Shown here: positions 19,129 to 30,850 of the stretch, piece after piece | Layout: each line of letters starts with the position of its first letter | How positions within the stretch are numbered: position 1 is the stretch's first letter | Assembly (NCBI GenBank): GCA_034008185.1 | Contig: CM067081.1 | Coordinates: forward strand, 2,852,001-2,916,000 | Source of the DNA: Gorsachius magnificus | Taxonomy: Eukaryota; Chordata; Aves; Pelecaniformes; Ardeidae | Direction of reading: 5' to 3' | Length of the DNA: 64,000 bases | The notes under the pieces: generated by a model | What the model was told of the DNA's origin: nothing | Seen by the model: only the letters and a program-made list of their open reading frames with translations | The model's database searches: none | Program-made: the position numbers and the translations under genes

Positions 19129-21279
19129 TGTGGCTTGGGCTGCTGCACCCCTCTGCAGCTCTGCCTGCTGGCATCAGGCTGGCTTTAGCAGAGTAGCTGG
19201 GTGAGAAGCAGGCTTGGCTCTGATATTTATGCTGGTTAGGCTTGGTCTCCACCTGATTTAGCAGTGCCTCCCATCCTCAAACACCAGTGGGATTATTGTA
19301 CCTGTATCAGAAGATACCAGGTCATGTTTTGTAATACCAGGTGGATTTGGGAACCAGCCTGGATCTGGCTCAGTTCCTCAGCATGGGCAGAGGCTGTTGG
19401 CATTCACTGGATCTCCTGTCAGCACAGCTGCATGTAATAAGCTATTTTAGGGCACTAGAAGCTTAAGTTTGTCTGCTGCTTAGTGGCTGCCCTCACAAAT
19501 AGCGCTTTAAGCTAAGCAGCGCATGAAGCAGCTGAGGAAGCTTCCAGTGAGCTAAATCCTGGTGCTGAACCAGCAGGTAAGGTGTGAGCATGGTGCTGTG
19601 CACCTGGCTGGACTCAAACCCTGCTGCTGTGGAGGCAGGCGAGGTCCTGGCAGCCTCCTGGGCACCTCCTGCTGATCTGAGGATGTCATGTTGGGAATGC
19701 CACAATCTAAAGGTCTTGTTTGGGTAAAGAAGCTGTCACCTGAGCATGCGAGCGCAGCTGCTGCTTATCTCCATGGGCAATAGCACTTCAGAGAGTGAGG
19801 ACTGCAGACCTTTGGCTTGCCTTTTGTCAAGCAGTGAGTGCTTTGCATGCGTGCAGCGAGAGCTCCTGGCTCTCCTGCAGAAATGGGAGAGTCGGCAGGG
19901 ATCAGTGGGAGAGTCAGCAGGATCCCAGAGCAGGGATGGTTGCAAGAGTTGCAAGACGGTGACTTATTTTGCAGCATTTTGTCTTGCCCTCTGCAGCTTG
20001 GCTGGCTTCTGGAAAAGCCCCTCTCCATAGTTGTTGCTGTAGATGACTTAGGGAATGGAAATGGAGGTTTCTGGTTCCGAGGCGTGATGTTGAGTAGTGG
20101 TAATACTGAGAGCCTGGAGCGCTCTTCAGGTCCTGGCCTGTGTTGCTGGGAAGGTGAGATAATTTCTTCTGTAGAGCTTCTGGGTGTGATGCAGCTAATT
20201 GCAATCGTTTGGTTGTTTTGCAAGCTTATCTCTTGCTACTGCCGCTTGGATCCTGCAGGATGAGCTCTCATTTTCTGCTTTCTGCATGCTTCTGTGGTCA
20301 CCGTGCTGCTCAGCTTCCAGGTAGGCTGAGCACCCACCTAGATCACTGATTTTTTTTTTTTTATCCTGCTCTTTGCTGGCTCCTGGTGCTGAGCAGCAGA
20401 GTCTCTGCAGTCATCCCCTTTCTCCACACTCGAATGTGCTACTTACTCATCCTGTTCTTGCAAATTAAATTGGCAATACTGTTCTTTGGGTGTATCTGGC
20501 ACTCAAATATTAACACTAGGGTGTTTTTTTTTTACTGTAATTGCACTGCTTTATTGCCTCTGTAGGCAGGCTTAGATCTGTTCTAAGAAATCTGATATTA
20601 CCAGAGCAGTTGGATGGACCTTTGCTCCTGCTGAAACAGGTTTGGTCTCAGACAGCAGCTGGGAACAGGCATGTTAGTGCAGCGGGGTGAAGGTCTGGTG
20701 TCAGTCCCAGCACTGTAATGGTCCAGCTGGGATGCAGCAAGGACATACTGTCTCCATATTCAAGGAGCTGAGGGCAGTGTGGGACTGGAGAAGACTTAGA
20801 AGGCAAAGGGAAAAACCTCTTGGAGGTTCAGAACAGAGCTGCAGAAGTGTCAAATGAGAGCTACAGCAATTCCTTGAGCCAAGCTGATAAGGCAAGCCCA
20901 GCAGCTCAGTGTTTGCTTGTCAAGAGGAAAGGTGTGAGAAAACCAGGGGTGAGTGATCAGCCCCTGAAGGAAAGCTTCAGCCTTCCTTGAGACTAGAAAT
21001 AAGTGACTACAGCACTTCAAAAACCCCTGCTTCTAAATTCAGTTTAGGGAGACGTGAAGGCTCTGCCTTAGGTGTTGGCAGGTCAGGCCTGGGCTGAGTT
21101 TATGCATTAGCAGATCAAAGACCTGCACCACTTGCAGGTAAGTCCACAAACCTGTCTGATGCCTGGCAGCCTTTGGTTTCCCTGGTTTGCCTTGGGTGGA
21201 GGAAGACATGTTCAGCTTCTGTGAAACTATCTGTTGTGGGACAACCTGTGGAGGGCAGTGGCAGCCTGTGTGGGATGAA
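19129..21279 (+). other. DGAT2 intron 4, no feature recognised
   Basis: About 2.1 kb. There is a 141-codon open frame at 19838-20260 on the + strand and a 152-codon one on the other strand over the same stretch. Neither shows a recognisable domain, and the overlap of long frames on both strands suggests chance. Confidence 0.45.
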
Positions 21280-21812
21280 CGGGGGGGAAGTAGGGAAGCG
21301 ATTGTGCCCCTGTGCTGGGCACTGGGGGGGCCGCCCCTCGACTGCTGGGGTCAGGGTTGGGCCCCTCCCTCCCCGAAGGACCTGGAGGGGCTGGAGCGTG
21401 TCCAGAGAAGGGCAGCGGAGCTGGGGAGGGGTCTGGAGCCCCAGGCTGCTGGGGAGGGGGGGGGGGGGTGTCCAGAGGGGGGGGGGGTGCCCCTATGGCT
21501 CCCTACAACTGCCTGAGGGGGGGGGGGGCGGGCTCTGCTCCCAGGGAAGGGGCGATGGGACGAGGGGCAGCGGCCTCAAGTTGTGCCAGGGCAGGGTGAG
21601 GTTGGCCCTGGGGAACAATTCCTTCCCCAAAGGGCTGTCAGGGGCTGGAAGGGGCTGCCCAGGGAAGGGGTCGAGTCCCCAGCCTTGGGGGGATTTAACA
21701 GCCGGGCAGAGGCGGTGCTGAGGGCCAGGGTTTGGGGGTGGGATGGCAGGGTTAGGGCAATGGTTGGGCTTGATGATCTTAAGGGTCTTTTCAATGACTC
21801 TGTGATTCTAAA
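21280..21812 (+). mobile_element. CR1 fragment with G-run expansions
   Basis: A CR1 C-terminal coding remnant (the 'ctggaggggctggagcgtgt' region) and 3' UTR. Several poly-G runs (near 21456-21468, 21478-21487 and 21518-21528) break the frame, and the tail is eroded (ACTCTGTGATTCTAAAG). The copy at 36786-37290 on the other strand has the same G/C-rich style. Confidence 0.88.
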
Positions 21813-24099
21813 GCACATATATATGAATGCCAAGCTGACTCTCAGGCCTGTGAATACCTGGTGTGAGTGTTCATTTCTCGTTGAGCCTCCAGAGCTGCTC
21901 GGAAATTTTGCCTTGCCATGGGTGGGGTGTGCAGGTGAGTTGGTTCCCTGCGTACCCCTTGCCTTGCTCCTGCACTACTTGCGCAAGTGGTGTGGGTGAG
22001 CGTGGTGGGTATCACCCACCCTATGCCTCTGGAACAGGAGGTCTTGGAAAGCAAACAGAGCATAAGGCTGCAGCTTGGCTGGGGCTTGTACAAGGTATGC
22101 AAGCAATGGGCTCCACTGGGAACGGGGTGTCCTTGATGTGGTGGAGGGGCTGGAGCAGGGCGCTGGCAGCGGGAGGACAGCATGTCTTCTGTCCAAGAGC
22201 AGATGTGTGGCTGTGCCAAGCTCAGCTCACAAGTGCCTCATGCTCCAGGGGGACAAGGACAAACCCTCTGTTTCAGCTGGCTTCCTTTTAAGTCAGCTGT
22301 GCTTGGTGTAGGTGATGGATGAGGCATGAAGCCTGGAAACCATCACCCTGCTCTGAGAAGAGCTCTGAGGAGGAGTGAGTGCCAGTGGTCCAACCAAGCC
22401 ACGTTGGCCTTGAGTGTCTCCTACAACTGAGCAAGAGCTGACAGATGGAGGCGTTGCTTACCATATCATTGCTTTTTTATTTTTTTCCCCCCTCCAGTTG
22501 TTCCTGGAGAGTGGTTTCCAGTCTGTAGTTTGAGAGCCCTGTTTGTCCTAACCAGTCATGGGATAGCTCATGGTCATGGGGAGTAAAAGCAAAGTCATCT
22601 ATTAATTGGGCAAGAAGGGAAAGGGGAGAAAGGATGACTGGGTGTGACACAGGCCATGGGGCTCTACAGAGCTGCTGCAACCACAAGTATCTGCGCACTC
22701 TTCCTGGAGCCCTTCATGACCTCAAAGCTGGAGGAAAGTGTGGAGAGGGGGAGTCAACTTGCTTAACCTGCTGCTACATCATGCCTGTATTGCAGCCGCT
22801 GTCATAAATAGCACAAGTGCTGTAGCCTCATGTAGGGACAGCGGTGGGACTGTGGGGAGGAGGGAATCAGATTTCTGGGCATGCTGCTTCAAGTGTGTCG
22901 CAATGGCACTTCTGTAGCATGATTCAACAAAACGGACTTGCTTACTGCCAAAGCACTTCTTGGCCAAGACAGTGGGGTATGTAATGATGATGTGACGTTT
23001 TCGAAATCTGGGCTTTTTCCTGTAGGAGCTGGAAACAGAGCGACCTTTGCACGTACCATTTGAGGGATGGGGTGCAGTTGTTTAGCACCTCATGCTGAAG
23101 ATACAACTGGGGCTTGTAGGTCCTGCCCTGGTCTAAGAGCTGCTGGGGTGTTGCAGTTGGGAAAAAATGGCACCATTGCAGCCTGAAAAAAAATTAAATT
23201 TGATCCTTACTTCTGTTGGGTTATGCAGCAGTGCTGTTGTGTGCTTACTCAGACCACTTCTGTACTGCCAGTGGAAGATGCTCTGATGCATGGGATGCTG
23301 TTGCTACTTATAGCCTCAAAAGAAAAAAAATAATAAAATCCCCTGGCAGTAGTGGTACCAGGGCATGGGTTGTGCTGTGCATGGCTAAGACAGCTTTGGT
23401 GTGTCTACGCCGTGCGAACAGATGAGTAAGTGGTTAGGAATATTGCACAACCCACTGCTGCAGATGGCCTGAGGTGTCTTGTTGGCCCTTTGGTGTGTAG
23501 GCCAGAGAAAAACCTCTTGAAAGGAGGGATAGTTTCCAGTGGTAAGCCACCCTTCTGTACACTTTCCCTCTTGGAGGGTGGCCAGCAGGCATACTAAGTG
23601 GTTGAGTCTTTTTTTTTTCAGGTATTAAGCAAACTTGCTTCGTTATGGGACACTGATTTTTTTTAATTCCCCCCTCCGCCCCATACTGGGATGTGAGCCA
23701 CTTATGTGCTCAGAGGGCCTGGAAGGAGGCGTAGCTGTGGCCACAGGGCCATGAAGAACTTGGTTGGTTTGGGCAAGAAGCTTGCAAGAATACCTGTGGG
23801 AGGAGTAGAGAAACAAAGGGCACAGGCTATGGCAACCCAAGCCCAATTCCTGCTTGGCTGGCAGTTGTCTTGTGTCCAAGCTCAGCCTGTTTATTCTTCT
23901 CCCTCTGCTTGGGGAACTGAAGCCTATGCAGCTGCTATTACCACAGCCTTTGAAATCCAGGATAGCCTGTGCCCTAGCTCTTAGGCTGCTCTCCCTGGTG
24001 GGAAGGCAAAAGCTGGGGACTTTGCCTCTTTTCCTCCTTTTTTTTTTTCTTGTTACCTGAAAATACCTGTCTTCATGTGAGCTTGCTTTTCTTCCCTAG
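21813..24099 (+). other. DGAT2 intron 4, 3' part, no feature recognised
   Basis: No repeat tail, RNA gene or conserved exon is seen. A T-rich stretch at 24039-24050 precedes the exon 5 acceptor. Confidence 0.5.
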
Positions 24100-24304
24100 C
24101 TGGTTAAAACCCACAACCTGCTGACCACCAGGAATTACATTTTTGGGTACCATCCACATGGCATCATGGGCTTGGGTGCCTTTTGCAACTTCAGCACAGA
24201 AGCCACGGGTGTCAGCCAGAAATTCCCTGGGATCCGACCATACCTTGCTACCTTGGCTGGGAACTTCAGGATGCCCATTTTGAGGGACTACTTAATGTCT
24301 GGTG
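24100..24304 (+). CDS. DGAT2: DGAT2 exon 5, catalytic HPHG, residues 114-182
   Basis: The acceptor is at 24098-24099 and the donor GTAAGT at 24305. It encodes LVKTHNLLTTRNYIFG and then YHPHGIMGLGAFCNFSTEAT. HPHG at residues 131-134 is the acyltransferase active-site motif of the DGAT2/MOGAT family. The exon carries on through the conserved FPGIRPYLATLAGNFRMP block and ends in phase 1 at MSGG. It is almost identical to human over the whole exon. Confidence 0.97.
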
Positions 24305-27300
24305 GTAAGTGCAAGAGCACTTTGTTCCTCCTACTCATGCCCTTGCCTCTGAGCTGTCTTCCTGTCTTTCAAGTGAAAAGCTGTGGTAGAAGCTCTCGTA
24401 GCCGGTTCTCTCTGGTAGCAGCACAAACATTGCCTTTGTAGAGTTGTCAAGAGGAAGCTGTGAATAAATGTGACCAACTTGGGCTGCAGGGACTGCTGCT
24501 CCTCTGCATTCATCCTTACCTCAAGGATACTCTTGTCCAAAGGCGTAGGAAAGATATCTGGCATCTGTAGTTGTGGGTGAGGAAGATGGAGACACAGGAG
24601 CAAGTTGTCCTAGCTACCATTAGGGGGTACTGGCAGATGAAAGTCACACTAACTGAAAATATAAAGTGTTCATTAGCCTTTGAAGTGTGAATGCCACGGC
24701 TAGCTCTGCTCCTGGGCTCATTACCACGTGAGCCATCACACGTATAGGTCTTTACGGTGATGATGGATGCCCTCTTCACCCAACCACATTTTTAGGTGCC
24801 TGCCAGGAGTGCAGAGTCTGGGGTATTGCATGGTTTCAGCTGTTCAGAAGAGCCCCTTCCCTGAAAAGATGGCTCATGGGGAACAGTGATATAGGTTTGC
24901 TGAATGCCATTAATAGGTCTGTTCTAATGGATTCCAGTGCTTTCATGATGGAGGACTTGTAGGCTATGACTGGGCAGAAGAAGTGGTGTTGACAGCTTCA
25001 AGAAACAGTGTTCTTGCATGGCCTGAGCTTCCTGTTTGGAGTGAGGATGCCTATTGGTTAGGCAGAGGTGAGGGATTAACATTTAAAGACCACAAACTGA
25101 ACAGTTCAGTACCAGTTCACTGTTCCTGGAACAGATTCACCAATAAATGACCTTAAAACAGGTATCTTAATAGAGTATTTTGGCTGAATCTTGACTTATG
25201 GCTGGGGAGAGGATAGGAGTAGCTGTACTTGGCTCTGACTTGCTTGGTTTGATTGTTTCCAAGATTACTACCTTAATTTGGTGAGGAAGAAAACTAACTG
25301 GATCTGGTGCAGAAAAGGTGTTTGTCCTTGCCTAGGAAGGGCAACATCCTAAGCTGGTTTCTGTCTCCCTGCACCAGATGGAAGCTGCTGTTTGAAATCC
25401 ATTGTTCCCTTAACTTGGGAATTCCACATGACAGCAGTGCACAAGAAATTGGGATCTGCTTTCCAGTCTCTCGTGTCTGTAAACTTAGTTCATGTGTTGC
25501 TTAAGTTTCCATGCAGCATCAGCCTTTCTACAGGTTAAAAAAAAAAAACAATGTTCAGTCTGCTCGAGATGACTGGTAGATAAATCTTGTGGCCAGCCAG
25601 AGCTGCTTCCCTCCTTTTTGGAAGGGAGGTGGGAGTAGGTGTTAGCTACAGCACTGCTGACAGGGCTGGCTTGGCTATCCGTGAGCATTACAGTTAAACC
25701 TGTGGGAAATTCTGCTTCCCCTCTACTTGGGATTTAAGCAAGCTCTAGGTGTGAACTCTTGGACAAAGTTAACTTTCTGAAAGCTGTGACTTGTCTTAGC
25801 TATACTGGAACTTAAGGGTGTCACTGCAAAGGCTTTAACATCACTTGGGATGTGCTGATAGTTCCCTCGACCCTTTGTTTTGTGGATGAATTACTTCAGG
25901 TGAAATCCTAACAAATATTACCATACCAAGACACTTGCTTAGTCGGTTTACAACTAACGGTTGCATGTTAGTGTGGTATAGCCTACTAGAGATTAGAGCT
26001 ACAGCAGGGATCCTCTAAGGCATGAAGAGTTAGCCAGAAAGTCCTAAATACCGAGTAAATGTACTGAAGAGCACAATTCAGCGATTGCCCTTTGTCTGCA
26101 TGTCTTGTTGCATTTTCTGGAGGAAGGATTTCGGTGCTGTGAGCAGTTGTAGTCTCCTCCTGCTAACCAAGTGTGAAATGGCTGAACATAAATCTGGGCA
26201 GTCAGTGAGCCTTGGCGTGGAGAATGGAGGCAGTATGAAGGCTTCTGTCCATCCAACAGAGCAGCGAGCACAGTCTGAGCCTTTCAAAGGAAACATTGGC
26301 AGGGAGAGATGTAGGTGTGCTGAAAGAAATGAGGTTTTTATCTTCAAATCCAGCTGATCTGTCTCAAGTGAGGTCTGCTCCCCCATGGTCTGGAGCTGGG
26401 ATTAGGTGGCGACATTGATGCCTGGATATGCATGAAGGCTTGCAGACTTGCCCTGTATAATTCCACGGGACCCATTCATCATTTAGTTCTTGGTTTACGT
26501 GATGACTACCATGAGATGTGCAGAGTCAGCTTCTAAAATTAAATTGTGTAATACTGCCCTTCCTAGTGCAATGACCTTAAGTACTCAACACAGCTCGGAT
26601 GTGTGGATGGGAATGTAAATGATGGCATCTCGCTTACCCTGGCCAAAAATGTGAGGCATGAGCAAGCTCTGACCATAACTGTAGGATAAAAGCATGAATT
26701 TCAGGAGTAGAGAATCAAACTTCTTAGCATTTGTAGAGCAATTGAGGAGAAATTAAGGTCCCTCTTTCATTGGGCTGAATGGTAAGATCCCTGGAGTGGG
26801 GCATGATGCTTTAGGGCAGGGGTTGCTTTGTAAAGCTGGAGGGCTGTGACTGGTAGTACAATCCTGCCCCTTCCAGTCTGGGGTAGAGGCAAAGACCCTC
26901 CCAGACTCCCCTCTTGGAGTGTAGACTTACCTGAGCACTCTGTCCCATACATCTCCCAGGAGAGCAAAGGATTGTGCTCTCATCAGGCAAGAGCTTGAGA
27001 TGTTAGTTTAGAAAAAGAATGGGTTTTTTAAACTAATCCATAATAATCTGCCTCTGGAAGGCTTGCCAACTTATTTTGTATCACTAAACCATCCTCCTAA
27101 AGGAGGATGGGATTCCACTACTTGATTTTGCTGAGGAACTAGTCAAATTCAGACTTTCCTGCATCAAAATAAGTTACTTTGCTTCCCCCTTAAGGATTTA
27201 TTCAGCTTCTACTGCAACCTTTATTTGGAGGGAGGATGTGTTAAAAAATCACCTTTGGCATCACTAAGAGCAGAAGAAAATCCTTGCCTTTTGTGTTAAG

Positions 27301-27561
27301 GCAACTTTTTGAGAGCTGGTGTTGGTGGAGTTTGTCTATGACCAAGTCTAGTGCTGTCTAGGTCTATTAACTGCTTGTGTACTTGAGGAACAGGTTGCCA
27401 CACAATATACGCAACCCTTTCTGATCGCAGGAAAGTTGGGCAACTCAGCTTGCAATCAAGGCATGAACTTTTTGCTACAAGTATGGCTGGTGTCTTCAGG
27501 ATCACCCAACCTATTCTTAATCTTGCCTTTTGACCCTTATGCCTGTCTCTTGGATATGCAG
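24305..27561 (+). other. DGAT2 intron 5, no feature recognised
   Basis: This 3.26-kb intron has no CR1 copy that I could detect, unlike introns 1 and 4. Poly-A runs occur near 25537-25549. No other feature can be supported. Confidence 0.5.
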
Positions 27562-27736
27562 GTATATGTCCTGTGAACCGTGACAGCATAGACTACATCT
27601 TGTCCAAGAACGGTACTGGCAATGCCATCATCATCGTGGTCGGAGGGGCAGCAGAGTCCCTGAACTGCACCCCAGGGAAGAACTCAGTGACACTGAAAAA
27701 CCGGAAAGGATTTGTGAAACTGGCTCTACGGCATGG
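27562..27736 (+). CDS. DGAT2: DGAT2 exon 6, residues 182-240
   Basis: The acceptor is at 27560-27561 and the donor GTAAGA at 27737. It encodes ICPVNRDSIDYILSKNG, then IIIVVGGAAESL (about residues 204-215), and RKGFVKLALRHG starting at R229. Human has SSMPGK where this protein has NCTPGK. The resulting N-C-T sequon lies on the cytosolic side by family topology and is probably not used. It ends in phase 2. Confidence 0.97.
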
Positions 27737-27767
27737 GTAAGAGGCAACTTTATAGCTAGAGCTATAG

Positions 27768-27832
27768 AACCATTAGGTTGGAAAAGACCTTTAAGATCAC
27801 CAAGGCCAACTGTTACCCTAGCCCTGCCATAT
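27768..27832 (-). mobile_element. CR1 3' tail fragment, minus strand
   Basis: About 65 bp, 30 bp downstream of exon 6: 'ttaggttggaaaagaccttt' and then a decayed CR1 UTR on the minus strand. It is a severely truncated copy. Confidence 0.75.
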
Positions 27833-28394
27833 TGAAAGGTGCTCTTATCCCCTGAAGTAGCTAGTGTCTTGGATGGATCCTCCTTTCTGCAGTCCTGCTG
27901 TGTTGTGTGATATATATCCAGAGTATCAGGCACATGAGTCTACCCTCTCTCTTCTGACCCTGAGCAGGGGATGGGGGTAAGAAGCTGCTTCAGACAGCAG
28001 GAGGCTTCCAGGGCAAGGAGAAGTGAGTGTCATAACCTGCATGGGGCATTGCCTATGCAGCCCCTGTGTTCTCCAGGGATCCCATGTGTCTGAAATGGGA
28101 TGGCCACCAAAAAGCAGAGATGAGAATATATGGAAGCATATTCAATGCCTGACTGGGTAGCCTTTCCTGGGCCCATTGCCAGTACAATTCCCCTCTTGCA
28201 TGCCTTAAAAGCCTATCTGCTATACCATGTCAAGTCAGGCTGAGTTATGTCTGTACGTTGTGCTGCAGACAAAGCTCTGGCTGGTAAAATCTGCAAATGT
28301 GCAGCCTGAAAGAGTACATGGCAGTGAAATGTGGTGTTGTAGCATTGACTGCAGACCAAGGGTGCAAGGTCCTAACATCTTGCCATCTTTCTAG

Positions 28395-28597
28395 TGCGGA
28401 CTTGGTTCCTGTCTACTCCTTTGGGGAGAATGAAGTGTACAAGCAGGTGATCTTTGAGGAGGGCTCCTGGGGAAGATGGGTGCAGAAGAAGTTTCAGAAG
28501 CACATTGGATTTGCTCCATGCATCTTTCATGGCCGTGGCCTCTTCTCCTCCAACACCTGGGGGTTGTTACCTTACCCCAAGCCCATCACTACTGTTG
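28395..28597 (+). CDS. DGAT2: DGAT2 exon 7, residues 240-308
   Basis: The acceptor is at 28393-28394 and the donor GTAAGG at 28598. It encodes ADLVPVYSFGENEVYKQVIF, then a Trp-rich segment (GSWGRWVQKKFQK), FAPCIFHGRGLFSS and YPKPITTV. Conservation with human is near-complete. It ends in phase 1. Confidence 0.97.
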
Positions 28598-29425
28598 GTA
28601 AGGTCTTGGTATAAACATGCTCTGTGCTTCTCCAGGTAGTAGCATACCTGAGTCTATTGTCATACCCACACTCTAGCTTGGCCTTGGAATCTTGGTTATA
28701 AAACTGGTTTCCCTTCAATATAAAACCTTCCAGCATAACTGAGAATGAGCTAGAATTGTTTCCAGAGGCTGCAAGCCTCCCACCATGACCTGGTGCCAGC
28801 TAGTTTTGCAAGTGAGCTCTTCTGAGGAGGAAAAAAATGCTGTAGCTGCTACATTTTCTGGTCTTGGATGGCTAAAGTCAGAAGCAGCCTGTGTCCCCCC
28901 CACTCCTAGGATTGGCAGTGCAATGCTGTCTGATAGCTGAGTCTTAAAGCCAATTCTCAAATTTGCCTTTGTCTTCCAACCCAACACGGCAAGGCTTTGT
29001 GGGAGAGAAAGTGCTGCTTTGCTTTTGTGGTGTGTATAGGGGAATATACAAGAACTGCAGCTTTTAGTCTTGGTTCCTGTTAATTGGGGAGGGACTTACC
29101 ACTCTCTTGCAAACAGAAGCAAGTGGGACTTCCCAACCTCTTTGCACAGCAAAGGTTCTGCACTGCTGGCATTTGCGTAGCTAAAATGGCACGTGTGCCC
29201 TGGACATCACTGCAGATGCAATGAGGATCCTGGTAGCGGAGTGACTGCACTTCAGAGCCTAGCAAAACTGGGAGGAATTGGGTAAACCTCTGTGATAATG
29301 GCAAGCTGTGCTATGCCAGGGTGGATGTGCTGAACTACTGTAGCTGTGGCCATGGAGAACAAGTCTCCAGGATGTGCAGGAGCATTCTAACCTAACATGT
29401 GGATCTTTCCTTCTTTTTTTATCAG

Positions 29426-29580
29426 TTGGGGAGCCCATCACCATCCCCAAAATCGATAATCCATCTCAGAGGGAAGTGGACTTCTACCACAGCATATATG
29501 TGGACTCCCTGATCAAACTCTTTGACAAGTATAAGAGCAAATTTGGCTTGCCAGAGGCTGAGGTCTTGGAAGTCAACTGA
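29426..29580 (+). CDS. DGAT2: DGAT2 exon 8, C-terminus and stop
   Basis: The acceptor is at 29424-29425 after a T-rich tract. It encodes VGEPITIPKIDNPSQ through VKLF-like IKLFDKYKSKFGLPEAE and ends VLEVN with TGA at 29578-29580. The last residues equal the human C-terminus. The middle part (IDNPSQREVDFYHSIYVDSL) is the most diverged stretch of the gene relative to human. Confidence 0.97.
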
Positions 29581-29723
29581 GGGGACTGGCTCAGCAGTGT
29601 CTCCTTCTCTCCGAATCAACACATCTTCTCCAGGAGTCCAAGTCCATCGTGTACTTGAAAGCATGTGTGGGTGTATATGTCTTTCAAAGAAAGTGTTTAA
29701 AGTATTGTTACACCACTTTTAAA

Positions 29724-29729
29724 AATAAA
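29724..29729 (+). terminator. DGAT2: proximal polyadenylation signal of DGAT2
   Basis: AATAAA in an A-rich run (AAAAATAAAAAAAGG) 144 bases after the stop. The GT-rich downstream element is weak. Confidence 0.5.
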
Positions 29730-30821
29730 AAAAGGCTTTACTTTGGATAAATCCCATTACAAATGTCTTTCTATCCAAAAAAAAGCGTAACTCCCCATTG
29801 CTGTGAGGATTTGGATGGAGGAACTGATTGCCTCTGTAATCTGCTATATAATGCTGTTGGATTGCCAGCAATGGATCAGAAGCATTCCTACAGCTACTGT
29901 ACCCTCTAGCAGAAGCTATTTTGGGACAGTAGGATCCACCTGGTTTTCAGTCAAAAAAGCAGCGGGTTGATTGAGCGGGATGGCAGTATTACAGGCGTGT
30001 TGCACAAGAGCCCTGTTGGGACACGCTTACATAGCACAAGGGCATTTCTGCTTTGGCAAAGCCCCTTCTGAAAGCACAAGCAGGCTGCTGAACCCCCTGG
30101 TGCGGCATGTACTGCGAGAAACTAAAGGATATGAGTCTGGTGGACCTCGATCCATACAGTGTGGTGGCTACTTTGGTGGCTGTAAGTTCACCAAGTGTAT
30201 TTTGAATCTTAGTTTAGAAGCAGGTCTGTCCCAGGTTATGCTTGCACAGACACGTAGCTGGAGATATGGAATTCCTTGATAGCTGCAAAAACTCCAAGGA
30301 CAAGTTCTAGGAGTGGTGGGATGGTGCAATTGTGTGGCCCTGGTGTTGCAGACCCCTAGGGTAGCCTGTAGGGGTAAATGCAGTGGGACTATTCATGGGA
30401 GTGTTTTGGAGCCCAAAAGCATTTGGGGAAAGCTAGGAGTAACTTCTGCCCAAAGATGGCTTTTAAATATTCTGTCCGGTGAATGTAAAGGAGTAGCCTT
30501 TTCATGCATAGGATCTAAAGCGAGTGACTTTTTAAAGATTTTATAAAATGTTTATGTGGATGTTAACGCTGCTTGTAGTGAAACTTCTTCAGAGTACAAC
30601 GTGTTTATGTAAAAACCTGAAACATTGCACTACTTGCATGTCTGACCTGCCTTTTCAATGGCTCAGTTGAGTGTATTTTGAGCTCCAAAATGTGCCTTTC
30701 TTTCACGCAAGAGGATGGTACTTCACATTCCTGGAATCTTGCCTCTAAAGATGAATGTTCACCTGTCATATTTGATAGACTATTGTATTACAGAGTATCA
30801 ATTTTTGTACAAATTTCTAGA

Positions 30822-30827
30822 AATAAA
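30822..30827 (+). terminator. DGAT2: distal polyadenylation signal of DGAT2
   Basis: AATAAA followed within about 25-70 bases by a GT-rich stretch ('tctctttggtgttgcagtgg'), a good downstream element. I take this as the likely main 3' end. Confidence 0.6.
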
Positions 30828-30850
30828 CTTGGGCAAAACCAGTAGGCTGC

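Larger units (their letters stand above)
2983..30850 (+). other. DGAT2: DGAT2 transcription unit, 8 coding exons
   Basis: Diacylglycerol O-acyltransferase 2 joins diacylglycerol and fatty acyl-CoA to make triacylglycerol, at the ER membrane and lipid-droplet contact sites. Joining the eight exons (40, 120, 108, 71, 205, 175, 203 and 155 nt) gives 358 codons plus a stop with no frame break, and every intron has GT/AG ends. Visible in the protein are a hydrophobic hairpin at about residues 40-82, the catalytic HPHG at 131-134, a VGGAAES block at about 208-214, and the conserved stretch from R229 to G250 that ends in YSFG. Human DGAT2 has 388 residues. The shortfall is mostly about 26 residues after the conserved first 14, because exon 1 here ends at codon 14. 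Family assignment is very secure. UTR limits are estimated. Confidence 0.97.
29581..30850 (+). other. DGAT2: DGAT2 3' UTR (estimated extent)
   Basis: Non-coding sequence after the stop codon. The first polyadenylation signal is about 145 bases in and the second about 1.24 kb in. Human DGAT2 has a 3' UTR of roughly 1 kb as I recall, which favours use of the distal site. No repeats interrupt this stretch. Confidence 0.6.

Noticed and set aside
19765..20263. Overlapping 141- and 152-codon open frames on opposite strands in DGAT2 intron 4
   Set aside because: No recognisable domain, no splice or promoter support. Long frames on both strands at once suggest base composition.
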